Below, piece by piece: positions 19,223-26,832 of a stretch of DNA of 64,000 nt; position 1 is the first letter of the stretch; each line of letters starts with the position of its first letter. The stretch spans positions 124,001-188,000 of the forward strand of contig JAFKFN010000003.1 of NCBI GenBank assembly GCA_017308255.1. The letters are read 5' to 3'. The notes beneath the pieces were generated by a model. It worked only from the letters and a program-made list of their open reading frames with translations. It was not told the origin of the DNA and made no database searches. A program made the translations under genes and the position numbers. The DNA comes from Altererythrobacter sp. (GTDB taxonomy: Bacteria > Pseudomonadota > Alphaproteobacteria > Sphingomonadales > Sphingomonadaceae).

Positions 19223-20133
19223 GCCGCTTCTCCCAGATACAGATCCTCGCTCGCGGCAGCGATGTCGCGCAGCAGCACTGGCGTGGCTTCGAGATACCAG
19301 TAGGTGTTGGCGACCGAGGTGTGACCGAGATAGACACTGAGCGCGGCCATGTGATGCGTCACGGCGTCCCGGTCCGGCGAGCAGGACTCGAGCGAGCGTA
19401 CGGCGAAGGTATGCCGCAAATCGTGAAGCCGCATACCTGCAGTCCCGGTTGGTCCACGATATCCGAGCTGTCGCGCCAGCCTGACGAACACGACGTGGGC
19501 GCGGACCTTATGGGGTGCTCTTCCCCGGATCGTCACGAACAGATCGTTGCCCGTGGCACCGAGCCTTGCCCGGGTTGCGAGATAGGCCTCGAGAGCCTGA
19601 CGGATTGATGGCTGCAAGGCGATTAGGCGCTGCTTGCCGAACTTGCCGTCGCGGACGATCAGACCGTCTTCGACCAGATCGTCGCACTGTAGTGCTAGAG
19701 CTTCGGAAATCCTCAGACCGGTCGCCGCCAGCAGACCGAACAGGTAATGATAGGTGAAGGGACTGATCATGCCCTTGGGCGGAAGATCGAGCGCCGCCTT
19801 CATGATCGCCCGGACCTGTTCCGGTTGGATGATGTGCGGCGTTGGTCGCGGACGCTTCCCCCGGCCAAACACACCGGCGGGCGGAACCTGGTTGGCTGGA
19901 TCCTCGGCATGGGCAAACAAGCAGAAGTTGCGCACGAAAGTGAAGCCGGTCCGCGCGGTGTTCTGCGAAGTCGTCGCTCGGCACCAGTCGTAGATGCGGT
20001 CGATACGGGTGTGGCTGTCTCCGAAGCCAGTCGCGTAGGTGCCGAACTTGCGAAGCAGGCGCTCCTGCTCGAAAAATTTGCGACCGAGGCTGCGATGCAA
20101 AGCGACGTACCGCGAAATCTGTGCGTTTATCAT
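19219..20133 (-). CDS. ritB: RIT tyrosine recombinase, second gene
   Basis: A 304-aa recombinase. Catalytic pattern: Arg in ATGLRISEALAL, Lys in GKFGKQRL, His-x-x-Arg-His in RLHDLRHTF, His in YLGHTSVANT and Tyr in TYWYLEATP. The start at 20133 is chosen because its ATG overlaps the ritA stop as ATGA and the N-terminus MINAQISRYVALHRSLGRKF is the family's core-binding start; the frame stays open upstream inside ritA. It overlaps ritC in the same way, so all three proteins are translationally coupled. Confidence 0.92.
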   Translation of the reverse strand: MINAQISRYVALHRSLGRKFFEQERLLRKFGTYATGFGDSHTRIDRIYDWCRATTSQNTARTGFTFVRNFCLFAHAEDPANQVPPAGVFGRGKRPRPTPHIIQPEQVRAIMKAALDLPPKGMISPFTYHYLFGLLAATGLRISEALALQCDDLVEDGLIVRDGKFGKQRLIALQPSIRQALEAYLATRARLGATGNDLFVTIRGRAPHKVRAHVVFVRLARQLGYRGPTGTAGMRLHDLRHTFAVRSLESCSPDRDAVTHHMAALSVYLGHTSVANTYWYLEATPVLLRDIAAASEDLYLGEAA

Positions 20134-21674
20134 GACAGGTCTCCGGGCCAGGGTTGTGCGATCTTCAAGAGCATCGGCAGATCGGTCTTGGCGTAAATGG
20201 CGGTGGTCTCGGGCGAGCTGTGGCGCAGGATGGTCCCGATGGACTCCAGGCCTGCACCAGAGCGCAGCATGTTGGTTGCAAGCGAATGCCGGAATATGTG
20301 CGATCCGGTCGGCAGACCTTCGATCCCGCCGCGCTCGAGTGTGCGTGCAACGATGCCGGCGATCTCGGCTGACGAACTGAATGGCCGGAACGGGGCTTGC
20401 GAACGCAAGAACAGGTGCGCTTCGATGGCCGTCGGGCGGGCCGCAGCAAGATATGCCAGGATCGCGTCGCCAACACCCTGTGGCAATGGCAAACGATCCG
20501 GTCGACGCGTCTTGCCCTTGACCTTCAGATGGCCGGATCGCCAATCGATATCGTCGAGACGCATATCCCGAATATCTCCTGCTCGCAGGCCAAGTCTGGC
20601 AAGCAGGAGAATGATCGCCTTATCCCGAACTTCCACCGGCCGACCTGTCGGGCAGGCTGCAATGATCCTCTCGATCGTTGCCGGGTCGATGTAGCGCGGC
20701 AATGCCGAAAGCCGGTATCTCCGTACGGAAGGCATTGCGTGCAGCAGCGCTGGGCGGCATTGGCCTCGGCCAATAAGAAACCGAAGATAGCTCCTCATGA
20801 TCGTGGCGAGCAGCGAAGCCGATCCCGGGATCTCCTTGCTGCGACGCTCGAACGCATCTCGCAGAGTGGCAGCATCCCATTGTGCCGGCGCGCCGAGCAT
20901 GGGCATCAGCCGCTCAATCTCTGCCCGGTATCGCCGGATCGTCTCGTCGGTCACGCCTCGATCCTGCCTGAGCCAACCGACATATGCCGCGACCTGCGGA
21001 TCTTCGACCACCTTCACCGCGACCGGAGCGATGGCGCGCCGATCACGAAGAAACTCAACGAAGTGCCGTGTGCAACGCCGCCGTCGCTTCCTGCCGGAAG
21101 TGGTCAGCTTGCCGCGCTTGCGGAAAACCGGGCACCGACAATCGTGATCGGCATACTGTTTGGTGACCGTGTCATCGACATCGGTCCATGGACATCGCGA
21201 TACCCGCAGCCAGGCCGCGAAGTGCTCCGCCTCTGAACGGTAGGCTTGCGCCACCCCCTTCGCGAGTTGGAGGCCATCGATCATATGCGAATAGTCAGCA
21301 AGATGACGCCCGAGATCGTAAATCCCATCGGCTACGTCGATGTAACCCTGGTCTTCGAGAAACCGGACAAAGCGCCTGACACGCGCCGCAAGATCGGCCT
21401 TGTAGGCTGTCGCTTGCGCTGAATACCTTGGGCACCGGCATCGATGCTGCTCAAAACGGCGCACGATGCGATCATCAACCGTCCCGAGCGCAATCCCGCG
21501 TAGTCCCAGCCAACACAGAAAATGGCGGATCGCTGCGCTGTACAGGACCGCACAGGCGGTTCCCTCTTCAACCGACAGAGAGGAGAGGAATGCACTGAAT
21601 AGGGCGTTAGTACTGGGCGGCTCTCCAACCCTGCTTGGTGCAGGCTGAAACGACACAAATGATCTTGTTGGCAT
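20130..21674 (-). CDS. ritA: RIT tyrosine recombinase, first and longest gene
   Basis: A 514-aa recombinase. An extra N-terminal region (about 1-230) rich in Cys/His (HRCRCPRYS, DHDCRCPVFRKRG) precedes the core-binding and catalytic domains and may bind zinc. Catalytic residues: Arg in GLRAGDIRDM, Lys in VKGKTRRPD, His-x-x-Arg in SHIFRHSLA, His in ILRHSSPETT and Tyr in AIYAKTD. It is transcribed first; its start lies 38 bp inside the terminal repeat at 21712-21801. The repeated CRCP module may recognise DNA or bind metal, but this is not known. Confidence 0.92.
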   Translation of the reverse strand: MPTRSFVSFQPAPSRVGEPPSTNALFSAFLSSLSVEEGTACAVLYSAAIRHFLCWLGLRGIALGTVDDRIVRRFEQHRCRCPRYSAQATAYKADLAARVRRFVRFLEDQGYIDVADGIYDLGRHLADYSHMIDGLQLAKGVAQAYRSEAEHFAAWLRVSRCPWTDVDDTVTKQYADHDCRCPVFRKRGKLTTSGRKRRRRCTRHFVEFLRDRRAIAPVAVKVVEDPQVAAYVGWLRQDRGVTDETIRRYRAEIERLMPMLGAPAQWDAATLRDAFERRSKEIPGSASLLATIMRSYLRFLIGRGQCRPALLHAMPSVRRYRLSALPRYIDPATIERIIAACPTGRPVEVRDKAIILLLARLGLRAGDIRDMRLDDIDWRSGHLKVKGKTRRPDRLPLPQGVGDAILAYLAAARPTAIEAHLFLRSQAPFRPFSSSAEIAGIVARTLERGGIEGLPTGSHIFRHSLATNMLRSGAGLESIGTILRHSSPETTAIYAKTDLPMLLKIAQPWPGDLS

Positions 21675-21711
21675 GGTGGTTCCTTCGACATGTTGAGGTC
21701 GAAGGACCGGT

Positions 21712-21801
21712 AATTATCTGGAGTAAAATCATGACGAACCGACGCAATCCCGCGCCTCCGGCTGCGACGCTCGACATAAACTGCGACTGCAAAGAATACG
21801 T
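21712..21801. repeat. Terminal inverted repeat of the RIT element, ritA end
   Basis: A 90-bp perfect inverted copy of 18101-18190. Read outward (plus strand) it begins AATTATCTGGAG and encodes the same start site as the other end. Here the frame (21731-21805, 24 codons starting MTNRRN) runs into a TAA just after the repeat instead of into a host gene. Confidence 0.95.
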
Positions 21802-21831
21802 CTAATGCTGAGCTCAACATTAGACGTATTC
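21794..21831. repeat. 38-bp near-perfect palindrome at the ritA-side junction
   Basis: The arms GAATACGTCTAATG (21794-21807) and CATTAGACGTATTC (21818-21831) are exact inverted copies. The 10-base centre contains the palindrome TGAGCTCA with one mismatch pair outside it. The inner arm overlaps the terminal repeat and the outer arm overlaps host sequence. It supplies the TAA that ends the N-terminal half of the split gene. It is probably a strand-exchange or pairing site of the RIT recombinases, which is inference. Confidence 0.8.
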
Positions 21832-24288
21832 GCGCGGCGAAAGGTCGATCTCGAGCGCCTCGCGCTCTTCGTCGGTCAGGTCGGCCAGTCGTCGATCGAG
21901 CATCGCTTCGCCGGTCGACACCAGCTGCACGACCACCGAGTTGCCGCCTCCGAGCGCCGCTTCGATCGCGGGCAGCAGGCTTGGCAGCTTCATCGACAAA
22001 AGCAGCTGCGCGAAGAAGCGCTGCTTGGTGCCTTCGAAGATCGACAGCGCCGCGGCTTTGGCGTTGCGGTTGAGCGTCTCGCCGCTGTCCTCGTCGACGA
22101 TCCGCGTCGCCTTGAGCGCCTCGTCGAGATTGCGGTGGATGATCGCCCAAGCCTCGGCATAGGCGTCGTAGACCGCGATCTGCTCGTCGGTCAGACGGTG
22201 CTCTAGGATCTCGTACTCGACGCCGGCAAAGGAGAGCGCGCGCGCGAGATAAAGGCCCTGCGCTTTCAGATCGCGCGCGACGAGTTCCATGGCCGCGACC
22301 CCGCCAGCGCGGATTTCGGTCATGAAGGCTTCGTGCGTCGGGAACGCGGTCTCAGGGCCCCACAGCCCGAGCCGCGCGGTATAGCCGAGATTGGCGATGT
22401 CCGACGCGCCCGTTGCCGATGCGTAGAGAACCCGAGCCCGCGGCAAGCGGTTCTGCAGTCTGAGCCCGGCCATGCCCTGCTCGGAGCCCGCGACCTTGCC
22501 GCGCTCGGTCGTTCCCCCCAGCGCATAGGCCATGGCATGTGCCTCGTCGAACGCGATGACGCCGTCGAACGTCTCGCCGGCCCAGGCGAGCAATTGATCG
22601 AGCCGGGTGTCCTCGGCCCGGCCCGAGCGCAAGGTCGGGTAGGTTGCGAAGAGGATTCCCTCGGACAGTGATAGCGGAGCGCCGAGTTTCCAGCGCGAGA
22701 GCGGCTGAACGTCGACGGCAAGGCCGCCCAGCGCTTCCCAGTCGCGCCGCGCATCCTCGACCAGCGCTTCGTTCTTCGAGATCCAGATGTGCCGGCGTTC
22801 CCCCGCAAGCCAGCGATCCATGATCACGGCCGTGATCTGGCGTCCTTTGCCCGCACCGGTTCCGTCGCCGAGGAAGAAGCCCTGGCGATACGGCGTGCCG
22901 TCGTCGGCCAGCTCGAGCGAGGTTCCCTCCCGTGATGCGCGGTAGCGCCCCGGAAGGTCGCGAGCGAAGGCGCTGGCCGCGTAGACGAGGGTTTCGCACT
23001 GCGCTTCCGACAGCAAGGCCCGGTCCCGCCATCCTCGCGGGACAAGCGGACGCGAGTCCGGCACGGGGGCGGTCACCGAGCCCATGGCCACGGATTCGAC
23101 CAGCGGCGTCGGGTGAACCGGCGCGCCATCGATGGCGATGCGGCTCGGACGGTAGGAGAGATACAGCCCGGCCTGCTCGGGTGTGGATGCCGGCTGCTCC
23201 AGCACACGGTATTCGAGCACCTCGAATGCCGGCGCCGCCGCAACGCGTGCCGGGAACGGGGCGACCGGCCTCCGGCCATCGCGCGCACGTACCGGCGCGA
23301 TCGGCGCCCGTTCCGCCAGGCGCCCTACGTTCGATGCCGCTTCCCGTCTTGCCGGCAATTCGGCGAGCAGGCCATCGAGCTCGGCATGACTGTCGATCTG
23401 GGCGACAACGGGCCGGGTACTCGAGGCGCGCGTGTCGAAGACCACAAGCCTCACCGGAATGCCGGTCCCGGCCTTGCGGAAGGCGCCCGCAATGCGCGCC
23501 TCGAGGAGAAGCGACAGATCGGGATCGGCGGCAGCGAATTGCTCGGCGTGAAACCCCTTGGGCATGACCGCCACGATCCGGGCTCCGGAGGCCGCGGCGC
23601 GGCATGCGCTGCGCAGATGACGCATCGCCGCTTGCCCGTCGACACCCCGCTCGAGGCTTCTCGCAAACGGCGGGTTCATCATCACGACGTTCGGGCTCGG
23701 GCCGGCGATGAACGTGTCGACCAGTTCGCCGTCGTGAGCGGTTATGACCGCTTCCGGAAAGAGGCCGGCAAGACTGGCGACCCGACCGGCATCGATCTCG
23801 TTCAGTGCCAGGCTGCTTCCGGCGAGCTGCGCCCAGACGGCCAGCATGCCGGTGCCGGCCGAAGGGTCGAGCACATGGTCGGCCGTGGTGAGCTGTGCGG
23901 CGCGGGCCATCCACCAGGCGAGCATCGGCGGCGTCGAGAACTGCTGCAGCGCCACCTGACGCTCGCTGCGGACATGGCGCGGCGGTAGCGCGGCGTCGAG
24001 CCACTCGAACCGCGCCGCAGCCTCGTGAAAGCCGATCGCCAGATCGATCCGGCCGTGGTCGCGCAGCCACAGGATGGCACCGGTCTCGATCGCATCGATG
24101 TAGTCGGCGATCGACCAGCGCGCGCCGGGCGCCTGATCTCCGCTTTCATCGCCGAAGAACGTGGAGATGTCGGAACGGGACAGATGACGGCCGTCCGCGA
24201 GATTCGCGGCAATCCGCTTCCCCACCGCCAGGGAAAAGCGTTCAGATAACGGCGTGGAATCGGCAGCGAAGAAGTCTGACTGGAACAT
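21820..24288 (-). CDS. Methylase/strawberry-notch helicase, N-terminal half, truncated by RIT insertion
   Basis: An 822-aa frame. Residues about 110-300 are an N6-adenine-type methyltransferase (DPSAGTGML at 141-149; catalytic NPPF at 205-208). Residues about 460-800 are the first RecA lobe of a strawberry-notch-type helicase (GDGTGAGKGRQ at 474-484; DEAH at 581-584). The protein stops at SPREYV because the RIT junction brings in a TAA; the missing lobe lies at 16333-18171. The start has AGGAGG six bases upstream. Such methylase-helicase proteins occur on conjugative elements and phages, and are distantly comparable to phage P1 DarB, which protects DNA from restriction. The methylase could still work alone; the helicase could not. 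Confidence 0.85.
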   Translation of the reverse strand: MFQSDFFAADSTPLSERFSLAVGKRIAANLADGRHLSRSDISTFFGDESGDQAPGARWSIADYIDAIETGAILWLRDHGRIDLAIGFHEAAARFEWLDAALPPRHVRSERQVALQQFSTPPMLAWWMARAAQLTTADHVLDPSAGTGMLAVWAQLAGSSLALNEIDAGRVASLAGLFPEAVITAHDGELVDTFIAGPSPNVVMMNPPFARSLERGVDGQAAMRHLRSACRAAASGARIVAVMPKGFHAEQFAAADPDLSLLLEARIAGAFRKAGTGIPVRLVVFDTRASSTRPVVAQIDSHAELDGLLAELPARREAASNVGRLAERAPIAPVRARDGRRPVAPFPARVAAAPAFEVLEYRVLEQPASTPEQAGLYLSYRPSRIAIDGAPVHPTPLVESVAMGSVTAPVPDSRPLVPRGWRDRALLSEAQCETLVYAASAFARDLPGRYRASREGTSLELADDGTPYRQGFFLGDGTGAGKGRQITAVIMDRWLAGERRHIWISKNEALVEDARRDWEALGGLAVDVQPLSRWKLGAPLSLSEGILFATYPTLRSGRAEDTRLDQLLAWAGETFDGVIAFDEAHAMAYALGGTTERGKVAGSEQGMAGLRLQNRLPRARVLYASATGASDIANLGYTARLGLWGPETAFPTHEAFMTEIRAGGVAAMELVARDLKAQGLYLARALSFAGVEYEILEHRLTDEQIAVYDAYAEAWAIIHRNLDEALKATRIVDEDSGETLNRNAKAAALSIFEGTKQRFFAQLLLSMKLPSLLPAIEAALGGGNSVVVQLVSTGEAMLDRRLADLTDEEREALEIDLSPREYV

Positions 24289-24368
24289 GCGGATCCTCCT
24301 GTGTGACGAGGCAGTCCGCCGCTCGGGCCGAACTGCCGGGTCACAGGCCCGTCCGCTCTCTTTCCTCT

Positions 24369-25280
24369 TCAGACGCTTCGGCGGCGCTGCCAGGCGACAA
24401 GCGCATCATTCCAGTCGTCGCCGCGCTTCGACGGTCGGCGCGTCACGATGCGCCGGTCTTCGCGCGCATAGGCTGCGAGCCCGCGTTCGGCGGCAAGGTC
24501 TCCCCCGGCGTCGTTGTCGACGAAGAGGTGAAGCTCGGTGACGCTCTCCGGGATCGATACGAGCCCGAAGCGCTCGTTGCCGAGCGTCGCCCATGTCGGA
24601 ACCTTTGTCAGGGCGCGGGCCGAGAGCGCGCTTTCGACCCCTTCCGCGAGGCCTAGCTTCCCGTCCGCCGGCGCAAACAGCCGAACCGCTCCGCTGCCCA
24701 GCGCGCCGAGCGCCCGCTTCGGATTGGCGAAACCGGCCTTGCCTGCCGTCGCCGGTCCCAGAAAGGTCCGGTGAACGGCAATCGGCCCCTCATCGAGGCT
24801 GACCGCGGCGAGCATGGCCGGAAGGAAAAGCACGCGTCCCTTTGGTCCAAGCGGTGTCTGCGGATGAAAGCGGAGCGCCGAGGAGGCGGCGGTGATCCCG
24901 CGCGTCTCGAGGTAGGCTTTCGCCGGACTGCCCGAGAGAGGGCGGGCCTCACGCCAGAGCCGCAGCGCATTTGCCGAAGGCCTCGTTTCGCGAGGCGATG
25001 GCGGAGCTGCAATCGCCACCGAGCCACCGAACAGCTGACGCGGCGCGAAGCCCTCGCGCGCCAATGCCGCGAGCACATCGGCTTGCGAGCAGCCGGCAAA
25101 GCAGTGGAAGAGGACGGCGTTCCGGCCCAACGTCACACCGAGCGAAGGTGTTCGATCGTCATGGGCCGGACAGCGGGCCATGCCCTTGCTGCCCGACCAA
25201 TGCCCGCCCCTTGCCTCGCAAAGCCGGCGCGCGGTTGCCTCGAGCGACGATATGGGACGGCTTGAGACGGAAACGGACAT
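24369..25280 (-). CDS. Plasmid/island primase with CHC2-type zinc finger and Toprim domain
   Basis: A 303-aa protein. The N-terminal zinc-binding region reads MARCPAHDDRTPSL with a following HCFAGC (CxxH...CxxC type). A DUF7146-like linker is followed by a Toprim catalytic core (LGLAEGVESALSA supplying Glu; LHLFVDNDAGG supplying the DxD-type acidic pair). It should synthesise primers for element DNA, for example during conjugative transfer. The start at 25280 is chosen for its AAGGAG and because upstream residues are non-homologous. It sits head-to-head with the transglycosylase gene (136 bp between starts). Confidence 0.85.
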   Translation of the reverse strand: MSVSVSSRPISSLEATARRLCEARGGHWSGSKGMARCPAHDDRTPSLGVTLGRNAVLFHCFAGCSQADVLAALAREGFAPRQLFGGSVAIAAPPSPRETRPSANALRLWREARPLSGSPAKAYLETRGITAASSALRFHPQTPLGPKGRVLFLPAMLAAVSLDEGPIAVHRTFLGPATAGKAGFANPKRALGALGSGAVRLFAPADGKLGLAEGVESALSARALTKVPTWATLGNERFGLVSIPESVTELHLFVDNDAGGDLAAERGLAAYAREDRRIVTRRPSKRGDDWNDALVAWQRRRSV

Positions 25281-25416
25281 CGGGCGGGCTCCTTGCTCGT
25301 GTTGCGCGCTCCCCTCGTCGGCGGTCTCCCCTCTGCTCGCATGCAGGAAGCGTTTTCCTACAGGCCAGTGTTCCACATATGTTCTCCTTCGATTCGATGC
25401 AATCGGAGGTCGCAAC

Positions 25417-25995
25417 ATGTGGTTCGCAACAATTGGACGGGCGGGTGCCTTCGCCGCGGCCGTGGCGACCGCCCCGTGTGCTGCGCAGGGCTTCGAGCTC
25501 TTCGCCCACGACCATTCCGTGCCGCCGCGAGGTGAGGTTTCATCTGAGCCACCGGGTGCACCGTGGATGGCAACGCTCCGGACTGCTGGCCCGCGACCCT
25601 CGTTTCGAGAATCGCTTTATCTGCCGATGATCCGCGAAGCCGAAGTGCGGTATCGGCTACCCACCCGCTTGCTTCAGGCGCTGATCTGGGCCGAATCGCG
25701 CTTCGATCCCCTGGCGATAAGCCCCGCTGGCGCGGCGGGACTCGCTCAGCTGATGCCGGCGACGGCGCGGGAGCTGGGTGTCATCAACCGGCATGACCCC
25801 GCCCAGAGTATCGACGGCGGAGCGCGTTACCTCCGGCAGATGCTCGACCGGTTCGGCGCGATCCATCTGGCGCTCGCCGCCTACAACGCCGGACCCGGAG
25901 CGGTCGAACGAGCGGGAGGCATCCCGCGAAACCGGGAAACGCCTGGTTACGTACGCAGTGTCCTCAATCGCTGGTCTAGCTACAGACCATCCTGA
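25417..25995 (+). CDS. Secreted lytic transglycosylase (SLT family)
   Basis: A 192-aa periplasmic peptidoglycan lyase. Signal peptide at residues 1-24 (hydrophobic, ending CAAQG). The SLT domain spans about 70-190, with catalytic Glu in IWAESRFDPLAIS, then GAAGLAQLMPATA and LALAAYNAGPGAV, the standard family-1 lysozyme-like motifs. The ATG at 25417 has GGAGG seven bases upstream; longer versions lack the signal peptide at their start. Conjugative elements use such enzymes (VirB1-like) to open the cell wall for the transfer channel, which fits its place at the island edge. No other transfer genes are in the window. Confidence 0.9.
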   Translation: MWFATIGRAGAFAAAVATAPCAAQGFELFAHDHSVPPRGEVSSEPPGAPWMATLRTAGPRPSFRESLYLPMIREAEVRYRLPTRLLQALIWAESRFDPLAISPAGAAGLAQLMPATARELGVINRHDPAQSIDGGARYLRQMLDRFGAIHLALAAYNAGPGAVERAGGIPRNRETPGYVRSVLNRWSSYRPS

Positions 25996-26239
25996 CGGCC
26001 CGCAGCGAGCGCATCTGCAGCCGAGCAGACCGCCGCCGCACTGCAAGTTTTTGTGCTGAGTCTTGGCCAGCTGATCTTGCCACAGCGACGCCGACTCACA
26101 GCCAGGCTGGGGCTTCTGCAGGATTCACAGACCCTCGCAGCAGAGCCCACCGAGCCCATCGGTGAATCCTGTGTGAATCCTTTCGCCGCCCTCTCCACCG
26201 TCAGCCAGAGGCATAGGCCTCCTAAGTGGCTGAAAACAG
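25996..26239. other. Island end next to tRNA-Lys, with short repeats
   Basis: No gene is seen. AGGATTCACA (26121-26130) and TGTGAATCCT (26173-26182) are exact inverted copies, and GTGAATCCT recurs at 26163-26171. Repeated 9-10-bp sites beside an integration site resemble integrase arm-type sites. Attachment function is inferred from position. Confidence 0.4.
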
Positions 26240-26315
26240 TGGTGAGCCCTGCTGGATTCGAACCAGCGACCTACTGATTAAAAGTCAGTTGCTCTACCGA
26301 CTGAGCTAAGGGCCC
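26240..26315 (-). tRNA. tRNA-Lys (anticodon UUU)
   Basis: A 76-nt cloverleaf read on the minus strand. Acceptor arm GGGCCCT pairs with AGGGCTC (one G-U), the D-arm contains AGCTCAGTCGGTAGAGC, the anticodon loop is CTTTTAA (anticodon TTT) closed by ACTGA/TCAGT, and the T-arm contains GGTTCGAATCC. The 3' CCA is encoded. Its 3' end faces the accessory island, so it is the probable integration site; the sequence is intact. Confidence 0.96.
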
Positions 26316-26337
26316 GAACGCATCGAGTCTGGCGGGG

Positions 26338-26832
26338 TCACCTACGGAGCGCGTGGAGGCGGGTCAACCGGGCGTGAAGCTGGCGCACGGTAAAGCCGGT
26401 GATCGGATCGCGCCAGTGGGGGGCGATCGCCACAGCCGGGGCGAGGACGAAGGCACGGGTGCGGAACAGGGGGTGGGGCACCGTCAGGCCCGGACCGACG
26501 AAAGGCCCGCCGCTCCACAGCACGATGTCGAGATCGAGCACGCGCGAAGTCCAGCGCTGGCCACCGGTCCGTCGGCCGAAATCGCGCTCTATGCGCTTGA
26601 GCAGCGTGAGCAGCGCGGGTGGATCGAGCGCCGTTTCGATCACCGCCGCCGAATTGGCATAGCGACGCAAGGAAGGACCGACAGGCTTCGTCTCGAACAC
26701 GGGAGCGGCGGCGAGCACGGCCACGCCTTCGCGCTGGAGCCTTGCCAGCGCCGCCGCGATCACCCGGCGCGGGGTGCCGAAGCGGGGATGCCGGCGGTTC
26801 GAGCCGAGCGCGATCAGGTAGCGATTGCTCAG
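26338..26832 (-). CDS. folK: HPPK: 6-hydroxymethyl-7,8-dihydropterin pyrophosphokinase
   Basis: A 164-aa folate-biosynthesis enzyme that transfers pyrophosphate from ATP to hydroxymethyl-dihydropterin. Motifs: YLIALGSNRRHP at the N-terminus, VFETKPVGP, and the signature TSRVLDLDIVLW with the metal-binding Asp pair, then VPHPLFRTRAFVLAP. No ATG, GTG or TTG lies near the conserved N-terminus. A CTG at 26832 overlaps the upstream TGA (CTGA) and has GAGGA four bases before it, so a CTG start is proposed; otherwise the start would lie far inside the amidohydrolase gene. Downstream of and coupled to that gene. Confidence 0.85.
   Translation of the reverse strand: MSNRYLIALGSNRRHPRFGTPRRVIAAALARLQREGVAVLAAAPVFETKPVGPSLRRYANSAAVIETALDPPALLTLLKRIERDFGRRTGGQRWTSRVLDLDIVLWSGGPFVGPGLTVPHPLFRTRAFVLAPAVAIAPHWRDPITGFTVRQLHARLTRLHALRR

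Larger units (their letters stand above)
18101..21831 (-). mobile_element. RIT (recombinase in trio) element inside the methylase-helicase gene
   Basis: Three overlapping tyrosine recombinase genes, all on the minus strand, lie between perfect 90-bp inverted repeats at 18101-18190 and 21712-21801. This is the defining structure of RIT elements. The host gene reads ...SPREYV before it and ...EYVIDYLAK after it. Both junctions contain GAATACGT on the minus strand (21831-21824 and 18108-18101). Deleting 3,723 bp between these copies restores a single uninterrupted frame of about 1,410 codons. At the ritA side 22 extra bases separate the host GAATACGT from the terminal repeat; the other end lacks them. 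Confidence 0.92.

Noticed and set aside
18101-21831. Interpretation as an ordinary insertion sequence or an integron
   Set aside because: No DDE transposase and no attC sites; three tyrosine recombinases between long inverted repeats identify a RIT element.
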